A stretch of 44,948 bases of DNA, taken from the NCBI GenBank assembly GCA_039187315.1, contig JBCCZQ010000017.1, positions 1-44,948 on the forward strand, read 5' to 3'. Position numbers and translations under genes: made by a program. Source of the DNA: JANQQZ01 sp039187315 (GTDB lineage Bacteria > Planctomycetota > Phycisphaerae > Phycisphaerales > UBA1924). This document shows positions 1-7,661 of this stretch, piece by piece (position 1 is the stretch's first letter; each line of letters begins with the position of its first letter). The notes below the pieces were generated by a model that was given only the letters and a program-made list of their open reading frames with translations, ran no database searches and was not told the DNA's origin.

Positions 1-355
1 CGTTGAACACCACGGCGACCACCGGCTTGTCCGGCTCGATCTCGCTGGCGACCTTGGGCGTCTCGCCCGGCTGGTAGGTCAGGTCGGGCCGAAGCCGCTC
101 GCCGTCGTGGACCATCGGCTGGTGGCCGCCAGCGTGGTCGATGATGCTCAGCCGCCGGTGCACGAGCGCGACATCGACGATCAGCCCGTCCGCGCGCGTC
201 GCCCGGTCGCGGAATCGCCCCTGGCCGTCGGGCCCGCGGTGCGTGATCGACTCGTCGAGCACATCGAGCCACGCCTCGGGGATCGCATCGAGGTGGTGGG
301 GGACCGGCCCGTCTTTCGGGTCATGGATCCGGAAGATGCCCGCGAGGCCGCACAT
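1..355 (-). CDS. asnB: Asparagine synthase (glutamine-hydrolysing), N-terminal part, truncated by window edge
   Basis: The reverse strand from 355 reads an N-terminal glutamine amidotransferase (class II) domain of asparagine synthetase, which makes asparagine from aspartate, ATP and glutamine-derived ammonia. It starts Met-Cys-Gly, so Cys2 is the expected N-terminal nucleophile after Met removal. The family motifs RGPDGQG, HRRLSIID and HQPM follow, and the last visible residues are VAVVFN, the start of the usual VVFNGEIYN block. The remaining three quarters, including the ATP-pyrophosphatase domain, lie beyond base 1. Between HQPM and VVFN there are about 28 extra residues compared with common AsnB proteins. 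The gene starts 17 nt after the stop of the membrane-protein gene at 373-951, so they are probably cotranscribed. Given a nearby UDP-glucose dehydrogenase, a role in sugar or exopolysaccharide biosynthesis as an AsnB-like amidotransferase is also possible. Confidence 0.9.
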   Translation of the reverse strand, partial: MCGLAGIFRIHDPKDGPVPHHLDAIPEAWLDVLDESITHRGPDGQGRFRDRATRADGLIVDVALVHRRLSIIDHAGGHQPMVHDGERLRPDLTYQPGETPKVASEIEPDKPVVAVVFN

Positions 356-372
356 GGTGCCAGATTACCCGC

Positions 373-951
373 TCAAGCGGCGTCGGAAGAGTTGTCGTCT
401 ACCAGCTTCGGGCCGGAGGGCGAGCCGCCGTTCCCGTTGTCGCGTCGGTGGTGATCGACGTACGAGCCCGATCGCAGCCCCCAGACCGTGTGGATCGTCC
501 GAGTCACAGCAAGGCCCGCTGGATATGCGAGCCCGACCGCCCACGCGGGGTGCCAGCCCTGCTGCTGGAGCGCCTCGGTGCACGCGACCGCGATGATGTA
601 ATACAGCGGGCTGATCACAGCCCGCTCGAACTGAAGCTGCGCCGCGTCTCTGACAGGGTTGGGCCTTGGGGCGGCGAGCTCCGTCCGCTCCTTCTCGTTT
701 CGCCCGATCAGCGGACGCCAGTGGTTCGCGACCCAGTGGAGCCAAGCGAACAGGCCGACATCGAGGATCAGATCCGCAACAGCCGCGAATGCGGTGAACC
801 CCCACGTCGCCCATCGGATGCCGAGCACGTCCTTGATCAGCCAGAGCAGGACCATGACGAGGGCCGTCGACAGAAGCCCGCTCGCCACGATGTTGGCATT
901 GATATTGATGATCCGCCGGCGCTGGTACAGCTTGAAGATCCGATCGGGCAT
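373..951 (-). CDS. Small integral membrane protein, unknown function
   Basis: This encodes 192 residues with roughly four hydrophobic segments: about 20-40, 48-70, 108-125 and 138-152. A basic N-terminus (KLYQRRR) comes first, and the tail after about 165 is hydrophilic and rich in Asp, Asn, Gly and Ser. I do not recognise the family. The start at 951 is supported by GGAG six nt upstream. The gene lies directly upstream of the asparagine synthase gene (17-nt gap) and 39 nt downstream of the UDP-glucose dehydrogenase stop, all on the same strand, so the three may form an operon. The base and codon use are like the neighbours. A role in the cell envelope is a guess from position only. Confidence 0.75.
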   Translation of the reverse strand: MPDRIFKLYQRRRIININANIVASGLLSTALVMVLLWLIKDVLGIRWATWGFTAFAAVADLILDVGLFAWLHWVANHWRPLIGRNEKERTELAAPRPNPVRDAAQLQFERAVISPLYYIIAVACTEALQQQGWHPAWAVGLAYPAGLAVTRTIHTVWGLRSGSYVDHHRRDNGNGGSPSGPKLVDDNSSDAA

Positions 952-990
952 CGGGGGCTCCGGTTCGCCGGGATCGCTGAGATAAATCGA

Positions 991-2337
991 TCAGCCCGGC
1001 AGCACCGGCTGACGGCCTACCGAGTAGTAATGGAACCCTAGTCCACCCATGTGCACCCGCCGGTAGAGGTTGCGGCCGTCGAAGATGATCCGCTGCTTCA
1101 TCACCGACCCAAGGCGCTCGAAATCAGGGCTCTTGAACTCGTCCCAGTCGGTCGAGATGATCAACGCGTCGGCCCCCTCGGCGGCCTCGTAGATGTCGGT
1201 GTGCAGTGAGATCGTCCCGCCCATCTCCGCACGGACGTTGTCCATCGCGACCGGGTCGAAGCCCCGGCATGTGACGCCGTAGCCAAGCGACATCCGCGCC
1301 AGCGAGAGCGCCGGAGCCTCGCGGATGTCGTCTGTCCGGGGCTTGAAGGCCAGTCCCCAGAACGCGAACGTGAGCCCCTGGAGCGCCTGTTCGCTGCCGA
1401 AGTGCTTGATGACCTTCTTGAAGAACAGGTTGCGTTGCCGCTGATTCGTGCCATGGACCGCGTTGGAGACCTGCGTTGTCACACCGGCCTTGTCGCCCAT
1501 CATGATGCACGCGAGCGTATCCTTCGGGAAGCACGACCCGCCGTACCCCAGCCCTGGATATAGGAAGTGGTGCCCCACGCGCTTGTCGGAGCACATGCCC
1601 TCACGGACGCGGTTGATGTCGGCGCCGTATGCCTCGCAGAGATTCGCCATCTCGTTGATAAAGCTGATCTTCGTAGCCAGGAAGTTGTTCGCGGCATACT
1701 TGACCATCTCTGCGGACGGGACGTCCATCACGAAGACCGGGTGGCCATTCCGAACGAACGGATCATACAGGTCTTTAAAGAGTTCGCCGGTCGCCTCGTC
1801 CTCGACACCCACAACCACGCGATCTGGCTTCATGAAGTCCACAATCGCGTCGCCCTCTTTGAGGAACTCCGGGTTGTCGGCCACGCGGAACGGGATGTCC
1901 GGCCCGACGCGTTCACGGATCCGGTCGCGGACGTAGAACGTCGTCCCAACGGGCACGGTCGACTTGACGACCACCACCTTCGGCTTCTGCCCAGGCCCGA
2001 GCGCCTTGATCACGTCCGCGATATCGTCCGCGGCCGAGTCGATGTACTTCAGGTTGGTGTGCCCTTTGTCGTCCGAGGGCGTTCCGACGCAGATGAAGAT
2101 CATCTCCGCATCGCGATAGGCCTCGTCTTTGTCGAGCGTGTACCGCAGCCGGCCGGCCTTGAAATTCCGCTCCATCATCTCCGTGAGGCCCGGCTCGTAG
2201 ATCGGGCAGATGTTCTGCTTGAGCTTCTCGATCTTGTCGGGGTCGACGTCGAGGCAGGTCACCTCGTTGCCGGTCTCGGCAAAGCAGACACCCGTAACCA
2301 GCCCCACGTACCCCGTTCCCACCATCGTGAGCTTCAT
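991..2337 (-). CDS. ugd: UDP-glucose 6-dehydrogenase family protein
   Basis: The 448-residue protein matches the UDP-glucose/GDP-mannose dehydrogenase family, which oxidises the nucleotide sugar twice to its uronic acid using NAD+. The N-terminus carries the Rossmann motif GTGYVG with Asp-Val-Asp at the end of the second strand. The catalytic cysteine is Cys269 in GYGGSCFPKDT, and the family lysine and asparagine region NEMANLCEAYG precedes it. The C-terminal UDP-binding domain follows with FWGLAFKP and DDIREAP. The start at 2337 is chosen over an upstream in-frame Met because AGGAG sits about ten nt before it and the Rossmann strand begins at once. UDP-glucuronate would feed exopolysaccharide or glycan synthesis. 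UDP-glucose versus UDP-ManNAc specificity cannot be told from the sequence alone. Confidence 0.93.
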   Translation of the reverse strand: MKLTMVGTGYVGLVTGVCFAETGNEVTCLDVDPDKIEKLKQNICPIYEPGLTEMMERNFKAGRLRYTLDKDEAYRDAEMIFICVGTPSDDKGHTNLKYIDSAADDIADVIKALGPGQKPKVVVVKSTVPVGTTFYVRDRIRERVGPDIPFRVADNPEFLKEGDAIVDFMKPDRVVVGVEDEATGELFKDLYDPFVRNGHPVFVMDVPSAEMVKYAANNFLATKISFINEMANLCEAYGADINRVREGMCSDKRVGHHFLYPGLGYGGSCFPKDTLACIMMGDKAGVTTQVSNAVHGTNQRQRNLFFKKVIKHFGSEQALQGLTFAFWGLAFKPRTDDIREAPALSLARMSLGYGVTCRGFDPVAMDNVRAEMGGTISLHTDIYEAAEGADALIISTDWDEFKSPDFERLGSVMKQRIIFDGRNLYRRVHMGGLGFHYYSVGRQPVLPG

Positions 2338-2435
2338 ACCGATTGGTCTCCTGCCGGGTGGTCCCGGGTCGTTGCGGTGTGAGCACCAGGCCTCCGTGGA
2401 GGCGGATAGCCCTCCTCCGATGGCGTGGCAGCGCA

Positions 2436-2441
2436 GTATAG
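2436..2441 (-). promoter_or_regulatory. Candidate -10 element for ugd
   Basis: On the reverse strand the hexamer TATACT lies in the 164-bp divergent region, about 95 nt before the ugd start. It differs from the consensus TATAAT at one position. No convincing -35 hexamer is seen 16-18 nt upstream. A start here would give a leader of about 90 nt that includes the good AGGAG of ugd. Confidence 0.35.
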
Positions 2442-2487
2442 ATCGGCTCAAGCCCGCCCGACCTCCAGCCGAGAAGCGCGGCGGACC

Positions 2488-2493
2488 TACACT
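2488..2493 (+). promoter_or_regulatory. Candidate leaderless -10 element (TACACT) before the 2502 methyltransferase
   Basis: TACACT ends eight nt before the ATG at 2502, and no Shine-Dalgarno is present between them. With a normal -10 to start-site distance, transcription would begin at or within a couple of nt of the start codon. No clear -35 is seen. Confidence 0.45.
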
Positions 2494-2501
2494 CGGACAT
2501 C

Positions 2502-3416
2502 ATGCCCACCAAGACCAAAAACGCAACCAGTTCTGGACGGTCCAAGACCTCCGGAAAGCAGCACGACCCGCGGTACACCGCCAAGACCGCAGATCGACAC
2601 GAGCTCTATCAGATGTCCGTCCAGAATGTCGAGGCGGAGATCGATTTCGTCGACGCGACTTTCGAGGCGCTCCGCGGAAGGCAAGCCGCCAGGCTTCGCG
2701 AGGATTTCGCCGGCACCGCCAACAGCGCTTGCGAGTGGGTCCGCCGCCGCGAGTCCAACACCGCCGTTGCGGTGGACCTCGATGCCCCGACCCTCGAATG
2801 GGGGCGTGTGAACAACCTCACGAAGCTCGACGAGGCAGGCAGCAGCCGCGTTCGGCTGATCGAGGCCGATGTCCGCGAGCCTGGTCCGTTCGGCAGCGAT
2901 GCCGAGATCGTCCTCGCCATGAACTTCAGCTATTGGATCTTCCAGACCCGCGATGAGCTCCGCCGCTACTTCGAGACCGTCCGGGCATCGCTCGCCGATG
3001 ACGGCCTGTTCTTCCTCGACTTCTACGGCGGCTCGGAAGCCATGTCCGAGACGCTCGACAAGCGCAAGATCAACAAGCATGTCACGTACCACTGGGACCA
3101 GCACCACTACGACCCGATGTCGGGCGAGATGGAGTGCCGAATCCATTTCAAGTTCTCCGACGGCTCGATCATGCGTGATGCGTTCATCTACCGTTGGCGG
3201 CTCTGGACGCTCCCCGAGATCCAGGAACTCCTGCTCGAAGCCGGTTTCGAGGATGTCGCGGTCTACTGGGAAGGAACAGATCCGGACGATGAAGAAGAGG
3301 GCAACGGCGAATTCTCGCCTGTGATCCAGGGTGACGCGGATCCCGCCTTCATCTGCTACATCGTTGCGCAGAAGCACAAGCTCGCCGAGATCGAGCGTCA
3401 GGACCGCCCATCGTGA
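2502..3416 (+). CDS. Class I SAM-dependent methyltransferase, substrate unknown
   Basis: The 304-residue protein has a Rossmann methyltransferase core. The motif I region is LREDFAGTAN at 65-74, an acidic strand end (VAVDLDAP) is at 88-95, and a strand-4 block IVLAMNFSYWIF follows. A variant G-loop (FAGTA) replaces the common GxGxG. The first 30 residues are Lys/Ser/Thr rich and probably disordered, and the region after about 265 is very acidic (DPDDEEEGN). It resembles conserved methyltransferases seen beside lipid or isoprenoid genes, but I cannot name a substrate. Its TGA stop overlaps the GTG start of the polyprenyl synthase gene, so the two are translationally coupled. A quinone or other isoprenoid substrate is one possibility suggested only by this coupling. 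Confidence 0.85.
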   Translation: MPTKTKNATSSGRSKTSGKQHDPRYTAKTADRHELYQMSVQNVEAEIDFVDATFEALRGRQAARLREDFAGTANSACEWVRRRESNTAVAVDLDAPTLEWGRVNNLTKLDEAGSSRVRLIEADVREPGPFGSDAEIVLAMNFSYWIFQTRDELRRYFETVRASLADDGLFFLDFYGGSEAMSETLDKRKINKHVTYHWDQHHYDPMSGEMECRIHFKFSDGSIMRDAFIYRWRLWTLPEIQELLLEAGFEDVAVYWEGTDPDDEEEGNGEFSPVIQGDADPAFICYIVAQKHKLAEIERQDRPS

Positions 3417-4435
3417 GAGGTGTGTTCTCCGTGCCTTCCGAGCTCGAGCCCCTCCAGCACTGGGTGTTCTCGGGGCTCGAACGCGTGTCGGACACAATCG
3501 CTGAGGCGCTCGCTTCGGATATCCCAGCCGTCGCCGCCCTGTGCAAGCATGTCGAGCGATACCGCGGCAAGATGCTCCGACCCACGCTGACGCTCCTGTC
3601 CGGTGCCGCGTGCGGCGCTGAGACCCACCGGGATCCGGTTCTACCGCTGGTCACGGTTGCCGCGGTTACCGAGATGGTCCACATGGCCACGCTTGTCCAC
3701 GACGATGTCCTCGACGAAGCTGATGTCCGGCGGGGAGGGCAGACGGTCAACGCCTCACGCGGCAACGAGACGGCGGTCATCCTCGGCGACTATCTCATCG
3801 CAGCTTCCTACGCGCTCTGCTCGCAGCTGGATGACCCCGAGCCGTCCCGAATCATCGGACGCGTCTCGATGGACCTGTGCGCAGGAGAGCTCCTCCAGCT
3901 CGATAACCGCGACAATCACTCGCTCGACGAGCCGACCTACTACGCCATACTTGAGGGCAAGACGGCCTCGCTCGTGGGCGCGTGCTGCCGGCTGGGCGCA
4001 CGCGCTGTCGGCGCAGACGACGACAGGATCCACGCCTTGCATACCTACGGACGCCGCGTCGGTGTCGCGTTTCAGCTCCAAGATGATGTGCTCGACCTCA
4101 CAGGCGACGAATCACGCGTCGGGAAATCCCTTGGCCGAGATCTTGCCAAGGGCAAGCTGACGCTGCCATTCATCCACCACCTCGCGGAGACCGCGCCCAG
4201 CGATCGCGGCCGGGCGATCGAAACACTGCTGGCCGCATCCGAAACGTCCTCAGAAGCCTTCAATCGCACGTCCATCCCCGATGTACTCGGGCAGACGCGT
4301 TCCGTCGACTACACCGCCCACGAAGCGCGTCGGCTCATCGCCGAGGCCAAAACAGCCCTGCAATCACTCGATCCAAGCTTCGCGCGACAGACGCTTGAGA
4401 TCCTTGCCGATGCCGTGCTCGAGCGGGACCGCTGA
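3413..4435 (+). CDS. Polyprenyl diphosphate synthase (trans-isoprenyl diphosphate synthase)
   Basis: This is a 340-residue all-helical prenyltransferase that adds isopentenyl diphosphate units in trans to an allylic primer. The first aspartate-rich motif is HDDVLDEAD, with Asp97, Asp98 and Asp101, followed by RRG. The second is QDDVLDLTGDE, with Asp224, Asp225 and Asp228. The GKTAS lysine is Lys183. The residue five before the first motif is Ala, a small residue typical of long-chain (C30-C50) enzymes, so a quinone side-chain precursor is more likely than farnesyl diphosphate. The GTG start at 3413 overlaps the previous stop (GTGA), and the stop is two nt before the next GTG. Product length would need a biochemical test. 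Confidence 0.92.
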   Translation: MRGVFSVPSELEPLQHWVFSGLERVSDTIAEALASDIPAVAALCKHVERYRGKMLRPTLTLLSGAACGAETHRDPVLPLVTVAAVTEMVHMATLVHDDVLDEADVRRGGQTVNASRGNETAVILGDYLIAASYALCSQLDDPEPSRIIGRVSMDLCAGELLQLDNRDNHSLDEPTYYAILEGKTASLVGACCRLGARAVGADDDRIHALHTYGRRVGVAFQLQDDVLDLTGDESRVGKSLGRDLAKGKLTLPFIHHLAETAPSDRGRAIETLLAASETSSEAFNRTSIPDVLGQTRSVDYTAHEARRLIAEAKTALQSLDPSFARQTLEILADAVLERDR

Positions 4436-4437
4436 GC

Positions 4438-6438
4438 GTGCCCGACACGCTGACCTTCGCCGCACTCACGGCGTTCGGGCTCGAATCCGTCGTTCGCCGC
4501 GAACTCGAGGCCCTCGGCTATCAAGCCGATGTGAAGCAGCCCGGACGGGTGAGCTTCCACGCACCGCCCGAGGCCGCCGCGACCACCAACATCTGGCTCC
4601 GCGCCGCCAGCCGCGTCGTCGTGGAGCTCGACCGGGCACCGTGCGCCGACTTCGATGACCTGTACGATCTCGCACGACGCCAACCATGGGCTGACGTGCT
4701 GCCGACCGCCGCATCGATCGGTGTCCGAGTCAGCGCCGCCCGCTCACAGATCCGCAGCCCTCGCTCGGCGCAAGGTATCGTCAAACGAGCCATTGTTGAT
4801 TCCCTTGTCGGTCGTAGCGGGCAGCTCGACGAGTCGGGCCCCGCCGTGACCATCGGCGTCGCGATCACCGGCGACGAGGCGTGCATCGACCTCGATACAT
4901 CCGGCGATGGTCTGCACAAACGCGGCTACCGGCCAAGGTCTGGTCCTGGGCAGGTCAAGGAAACCCTCGCCGCAGGGATCCTGCAGTTGATCAACTGGCG
5001 GGGCGATCGCCCGATCATCGACCCGTTCTGCGGCCAAGGCACCTTCCTGATCGAGGCCGCCATGCTCGCCGCAGGAATTCCACCCGGTGGCATGCGCCGA
5101 TTCGCTGGTGAGGTCTTCGGCTGGATACCGGCTCAAGCCTGGCAGGATGAACGCGCGGAGCGCCGCCCCCTTCCGAACGCCGTCGCGGGCACGCAGCTGC
5201 TCGGGCGGGATGCGAGCGGGGATGCCATCGGCGAGGCAAGGCGTGCCGCCGAGCGAGCCGGTGTGAAACCAGCCGTCAGCTTCCGTGTCGCACCGCTCGG
5301 TCAGCTGCCCGAACCGGCCGATATCGGCTGGGTCGTCACAAACCCGCCCTATGGCATGCGCGTGCTCGAAGCCGCGGAAGCAGCACGCTTGCACGCCCAA
5401 CTCCCGCCCCTGCTCGCGCGGCTCCCCGGCTGGTCCCACGCGATCATCACCGCACAGCACGGCTTCGAACGCCTCATCCGTCAACAGGCCACCAAGCGTC
5501 GGAAGCTGTACAACGGCACGATCCCATGCACGCTGTACACGTTTCGTCCAGCTCGGCAAGGCGAGCGGACCCAGCCAGCGTTCGGCGACACACACGACCG
5601 TGACGCCGTGCTCGACTCATTCCGCGCGGCCTTCGCGAAACGCTGGCGCCACCTCCGCCGGTGGCCCAAGACGCATGGCACCGACTGCTACCGCATCTAC
5701 GACGGCCAGACACCCGGCGTGCCCTGTTCTGTCGATCGGCTTGGCGCATTCCTGCGCGTGACGCCGCTCCGCGACGATACCTCACGCCCGATCGCGGAGG
5801 AGACGGTCTGGTACGAGCGCATCGCGCAAGCCGTATCCCAGATCACGTCCGCGCCGCCGGACCGTGTCCTCGGCCCACACGCCGAACCGCCGCTCGACAT
5901 ACGTCAGATCGCAGTTCTCGAAGACGGGATTACCCGCACGCTGGACCTTACCGACCCTGCATCGGAGCCGCAGATCGATCGGCGCCTGATCCGCGCACGG
6001 CTGCAGCGCATGGCTTCGGAACATGTCTTGCTTCTGGGCGAGCGGGATCCCGCGTGCGAGCGCATCGCCTCGCGCTGCCAGAACTGGACCCGAGTCGAAC
6101 AACCCGAACCATGGCTCCTCCAGCCCGTAACGGCCGCTACCAGCGGCTTCTCGGAGGCGCTCCTGCAAGTCCCGCGGGCAGGCTGGTCTTCCGATCGCAG
6201 GCAACAAGCCCAGCTCCGCCACTGGCTCCACGACATCTGCCGACGCATCCTGCCACGGCTCGCAGCAGGAGGCACGCTACGGGTCGTGACACCCGGACGA
6301 TGGGACGCGATGCGCGGCTTTCCGCCCGGCGAAGCCAAGGTTCTGGACACGAAAGATCGCACCATCCCGGAGGATTTCACGCACAGCACACCGCACCGAT
6401 CGTGGATATTGTCCCGCTCGCGGGGAGCCAATCCATGA
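4438..6438 (+). CDS. rlmL: RlmL/RlmK-type 23S rRNA methyltransferase with degenerate C-terminal half
   Basis: The 666-residue protein starts with a THUMP-type RNA-binding region (1-160) followed by an N2-guanine methyltransferase domain like RlmL, which modifies G2445 of 23S rRNA. That half is intact: LHKRGYR near 160, DPFCGQGTFLIEAA from Asp195, and the catalytic NPPYG at 302-306. From about 385 it continues into sequence aligned to RlmK (m7G2069): the entry segment LRRWPKTHGTDCYRIYD and a tail PEDFTHSTPHRSWIL are recognisable. The glycine-rich SAM-binding motif expected near 510 (LFSYTG in E. coli) reads as LLGERD, and the DPPxFS-like catalytic block reads LQVPRAGWSS. The RlmK half therefore looks catalytically dead. 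The GTG start at 4438 follows the preceding stop by two nt, and the stop overlaps the ZIP gene start (ATGA). Confidence 0.88.
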   Translation: MPDTLTFAALTAFGLESVVRRELEALGYQADVKQPGRVSFHAPPEAAATTNIWLRAASRVVVELDRAPCADFDDLYDLARRQPWADVLPTAASIGVRVSAARSQIRSPRSAQGIVKRAIVDSLVGRSGQLDESGPAVTIGVAITGDEACIDLDTSGDGLHKRGYRPRSGPGQVKETLAAGILQLINWRGDRPIIDPFCGQGTFLIEAAMLAAGIPPGGMRRFAGEVFGWIPAQAWQDERAERRPLPNAVAGTQLLGRDASGDAIGEARRAAERAGVKPAVSFRVAPLGQLPEPADIGWVVTNPPYGMRVLEAAEAARLHAQLPPLLARLPGWSHAIITAQHGFERLIRQQATKRRKLYNGTIPCTLYTFRPARQGERTQPAFGDTHDRDAVLDSFRAAFAKRWRHLRRWPKTHGTDCYRIYDGQTPGVPCSVDRLGAFLRVTPLRDDTSRPIAEETVWYERIAQAVSQITSAPPDRVLGPHAEPPLDIRQIAVLEDGITRTLDLTDPASEPQIDRRLIRARLQRMASEHVLLLGERDPACERIASRCQNWTRVEQPEPWLLQPVTAATSGFSEALLQVPRAGWSSDRRQQAQLRHWLHDICRRILPRLAAGGTLRVVTPGRWDAMRGFPPGEAKVLDTKDRTIPEDFTHSTPHRSWILSRSRGANP

Positions 6439-7352
6439 CGCCGTGGCAGATCGTTCTTACCGCAGCGCCGATCCTCATCGGTGTGACGCTGGTCGGAGCC
6501 TGGCTCCAGCCACGGCTGGCTTCAAGCCACGTCAGCGCTCAGAGCCTGCTGAGCTTCGTGGGCGGGCTGATGATCGGCATGGCGCTGCTCCATCTGCTGC
6601 CCCACGCTGCTGTTGAACTCGGTTCGCTTGACTCGGCTGTCGTTTCGATGCTCATCGGTGTGCTTGTGGTCTACCTCCTCATGCGATTCTTCCATGTCCA
6701 CGGCCACAGCCCGGGCGTTGCCGGCCTCGATACGGGAACAGACGATGGGCACGCGCACGCAACGCACGTATCGGGACCGCCCGTGCGAGCCACGACGCTC
6801 TTCCTTGGCCTCTCGCTCCACGCGATCATGGACGGACTGGCCATCGCCGCCGCGGTCAAGCTCGAAGCGCTCCACGGTGCGCGTGTCCCCGGGCTGGGGG
6901 TCCTGATTGTGGTGCTGCTGCATAAGCCTATCGACGCGGTCGCGCTCGCGGCCACGATGCGCCCGGCTTCCACGAGACGAGCCACGCTCGCGTGGCCCTA
7001 CATCGCCTACGCGCTGATCACGCCCGCCGCAGCCATCGCCGCCCTCGCAGGGTTCTCAGGCTCAAGCCTCGTCGCCGGGCATGTCATGGCCATCGCCGCG
7101 GGAGCTTTTCTCTGTATAGCGCTCGCGGACCTGATGCCCGAGGTGCAGTTCCATTCGCACCACAGGCTCCGTCTCGCGGCGGCGCTGTTCGCAGGTGTCG
7201 GCGTCGCGATCGTCCTCGGGTTCTTCGAGGGCGAGCACGCACACGATGTGAACCTGGCCGGTCACGCTCACCAGGATCACGCTACAGACCACAACCACCA
7301 AGACCATGATCACGGTCACCCGAGCGATGATCACATCGGCCACGATCACTGA
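6435..7352 (+). CDS. ZIP family divalent metal transporter with His-rich tail
   Basis: This 305-residue membrane protein has about eight hydrophobic segments arranged as in ZIP transporters, which carry Zn, Fe or Mn into the cytoplasm. The transport-site helices read HAIMDG (His129, Asp133) and LHKPIDAVA (His163, Asp167). Common ZIPs have HNFPEG and HEIPEG, so the acidic ligands here are Asp and the second helix has Lys at the usual Glu. A His-rich loop (HGHSPG and DDGHAHATH, 90-111) lies between helices 3 and 4. The last 40 residues hold a dense His/Asp tail, fitting metal binding. The start ATG at 6435 overlaps the RlmL stop, so it ends a four-gene operon from 2502. The metal cannot be read from the sequence. 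Confidence 0.85.
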   Translation: MTPWQIVLTAAPILIGVTLVGAWLQPRLASSHVSAQSLLSFVGGLMIGMALLHLLPHAAVELGSLDSAVVSMLIGVLVVYLLMRFFHVHGHSPGVAGLDTGTDDGHAHATHVSGPPVRATTLFLGLSLHAIMDGLAIAAAVKLEALHGARVPGLGVLIVVLLHKPIDAVALAATMRPASTRRATLAWPYIAYALITPAAAIAALAGFSGSSLVAGHVMAIAAGAFLCIALADLMPEVQFHSHHRLRLAAALFAGVGVAIVLGFFEGEHAHDVNLAGHAHQDHATDHNHQDHDHGHPSDDHIGHDH

Positions 7353-7661
7353 CAACCGTTTGAGTCACACCTCGCGCTCGGATTCCCAACCCGAGCGGGA
7401 GGCCGAGAGATACACACCTCGAGGACCAACCGCTGGTGAAGGCTCAGCTGCTTTGGCCTGTGGCGTACAGGCTCCGACAGCTCGGAAGCTTCGATGAGGT
7501 CCGGTCCCACGCGTGCCACACCGCCGTGGCTGTCGAACGGCGCACGAGGCTGCTCACCACGGAAGATCAGGAAGTGTCGTATGCACGGCGACCTCCATGT
7601 GCGCAAAGCGCATGATGTGCTATCCAGCCGGACCCCGCCAAGACCCGGATACACTCCGAGT
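7353..7661 (+). other. Intergenic region between ZIP and kinase genes
   Basis: These 309 nt hold no convincing gene. A hairpin is formed by CGCTCGG (7375-7381) and CCGAGCG (7391-7397), 22 nt after the ZIP stop. It lacks a T-tract, so it could mark a 3' end but is not a classical terminator. The TACACT element of the kinase gene lies at the right end. Confidence 0.5.
7650..7655 (+). promoter_or_regulatory. Candidate leaderless -10 element (TACACT) before the kinase gene
   Basis: TACACT ends six nt before the ATG at 7662, with no Shine-Dalgarno between. The same hexamer occurs before the methyltransferase gene at 2502. No good -35 is visible. Confidence 0.45.

Noticed and set aside
5661..6434. 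N-terminal extension of the ZIP transporter
   Set aside because: It lies inside the RlmL/K gene in another frame; the ATGA overlap at 6435 starts the membrane protein directly.
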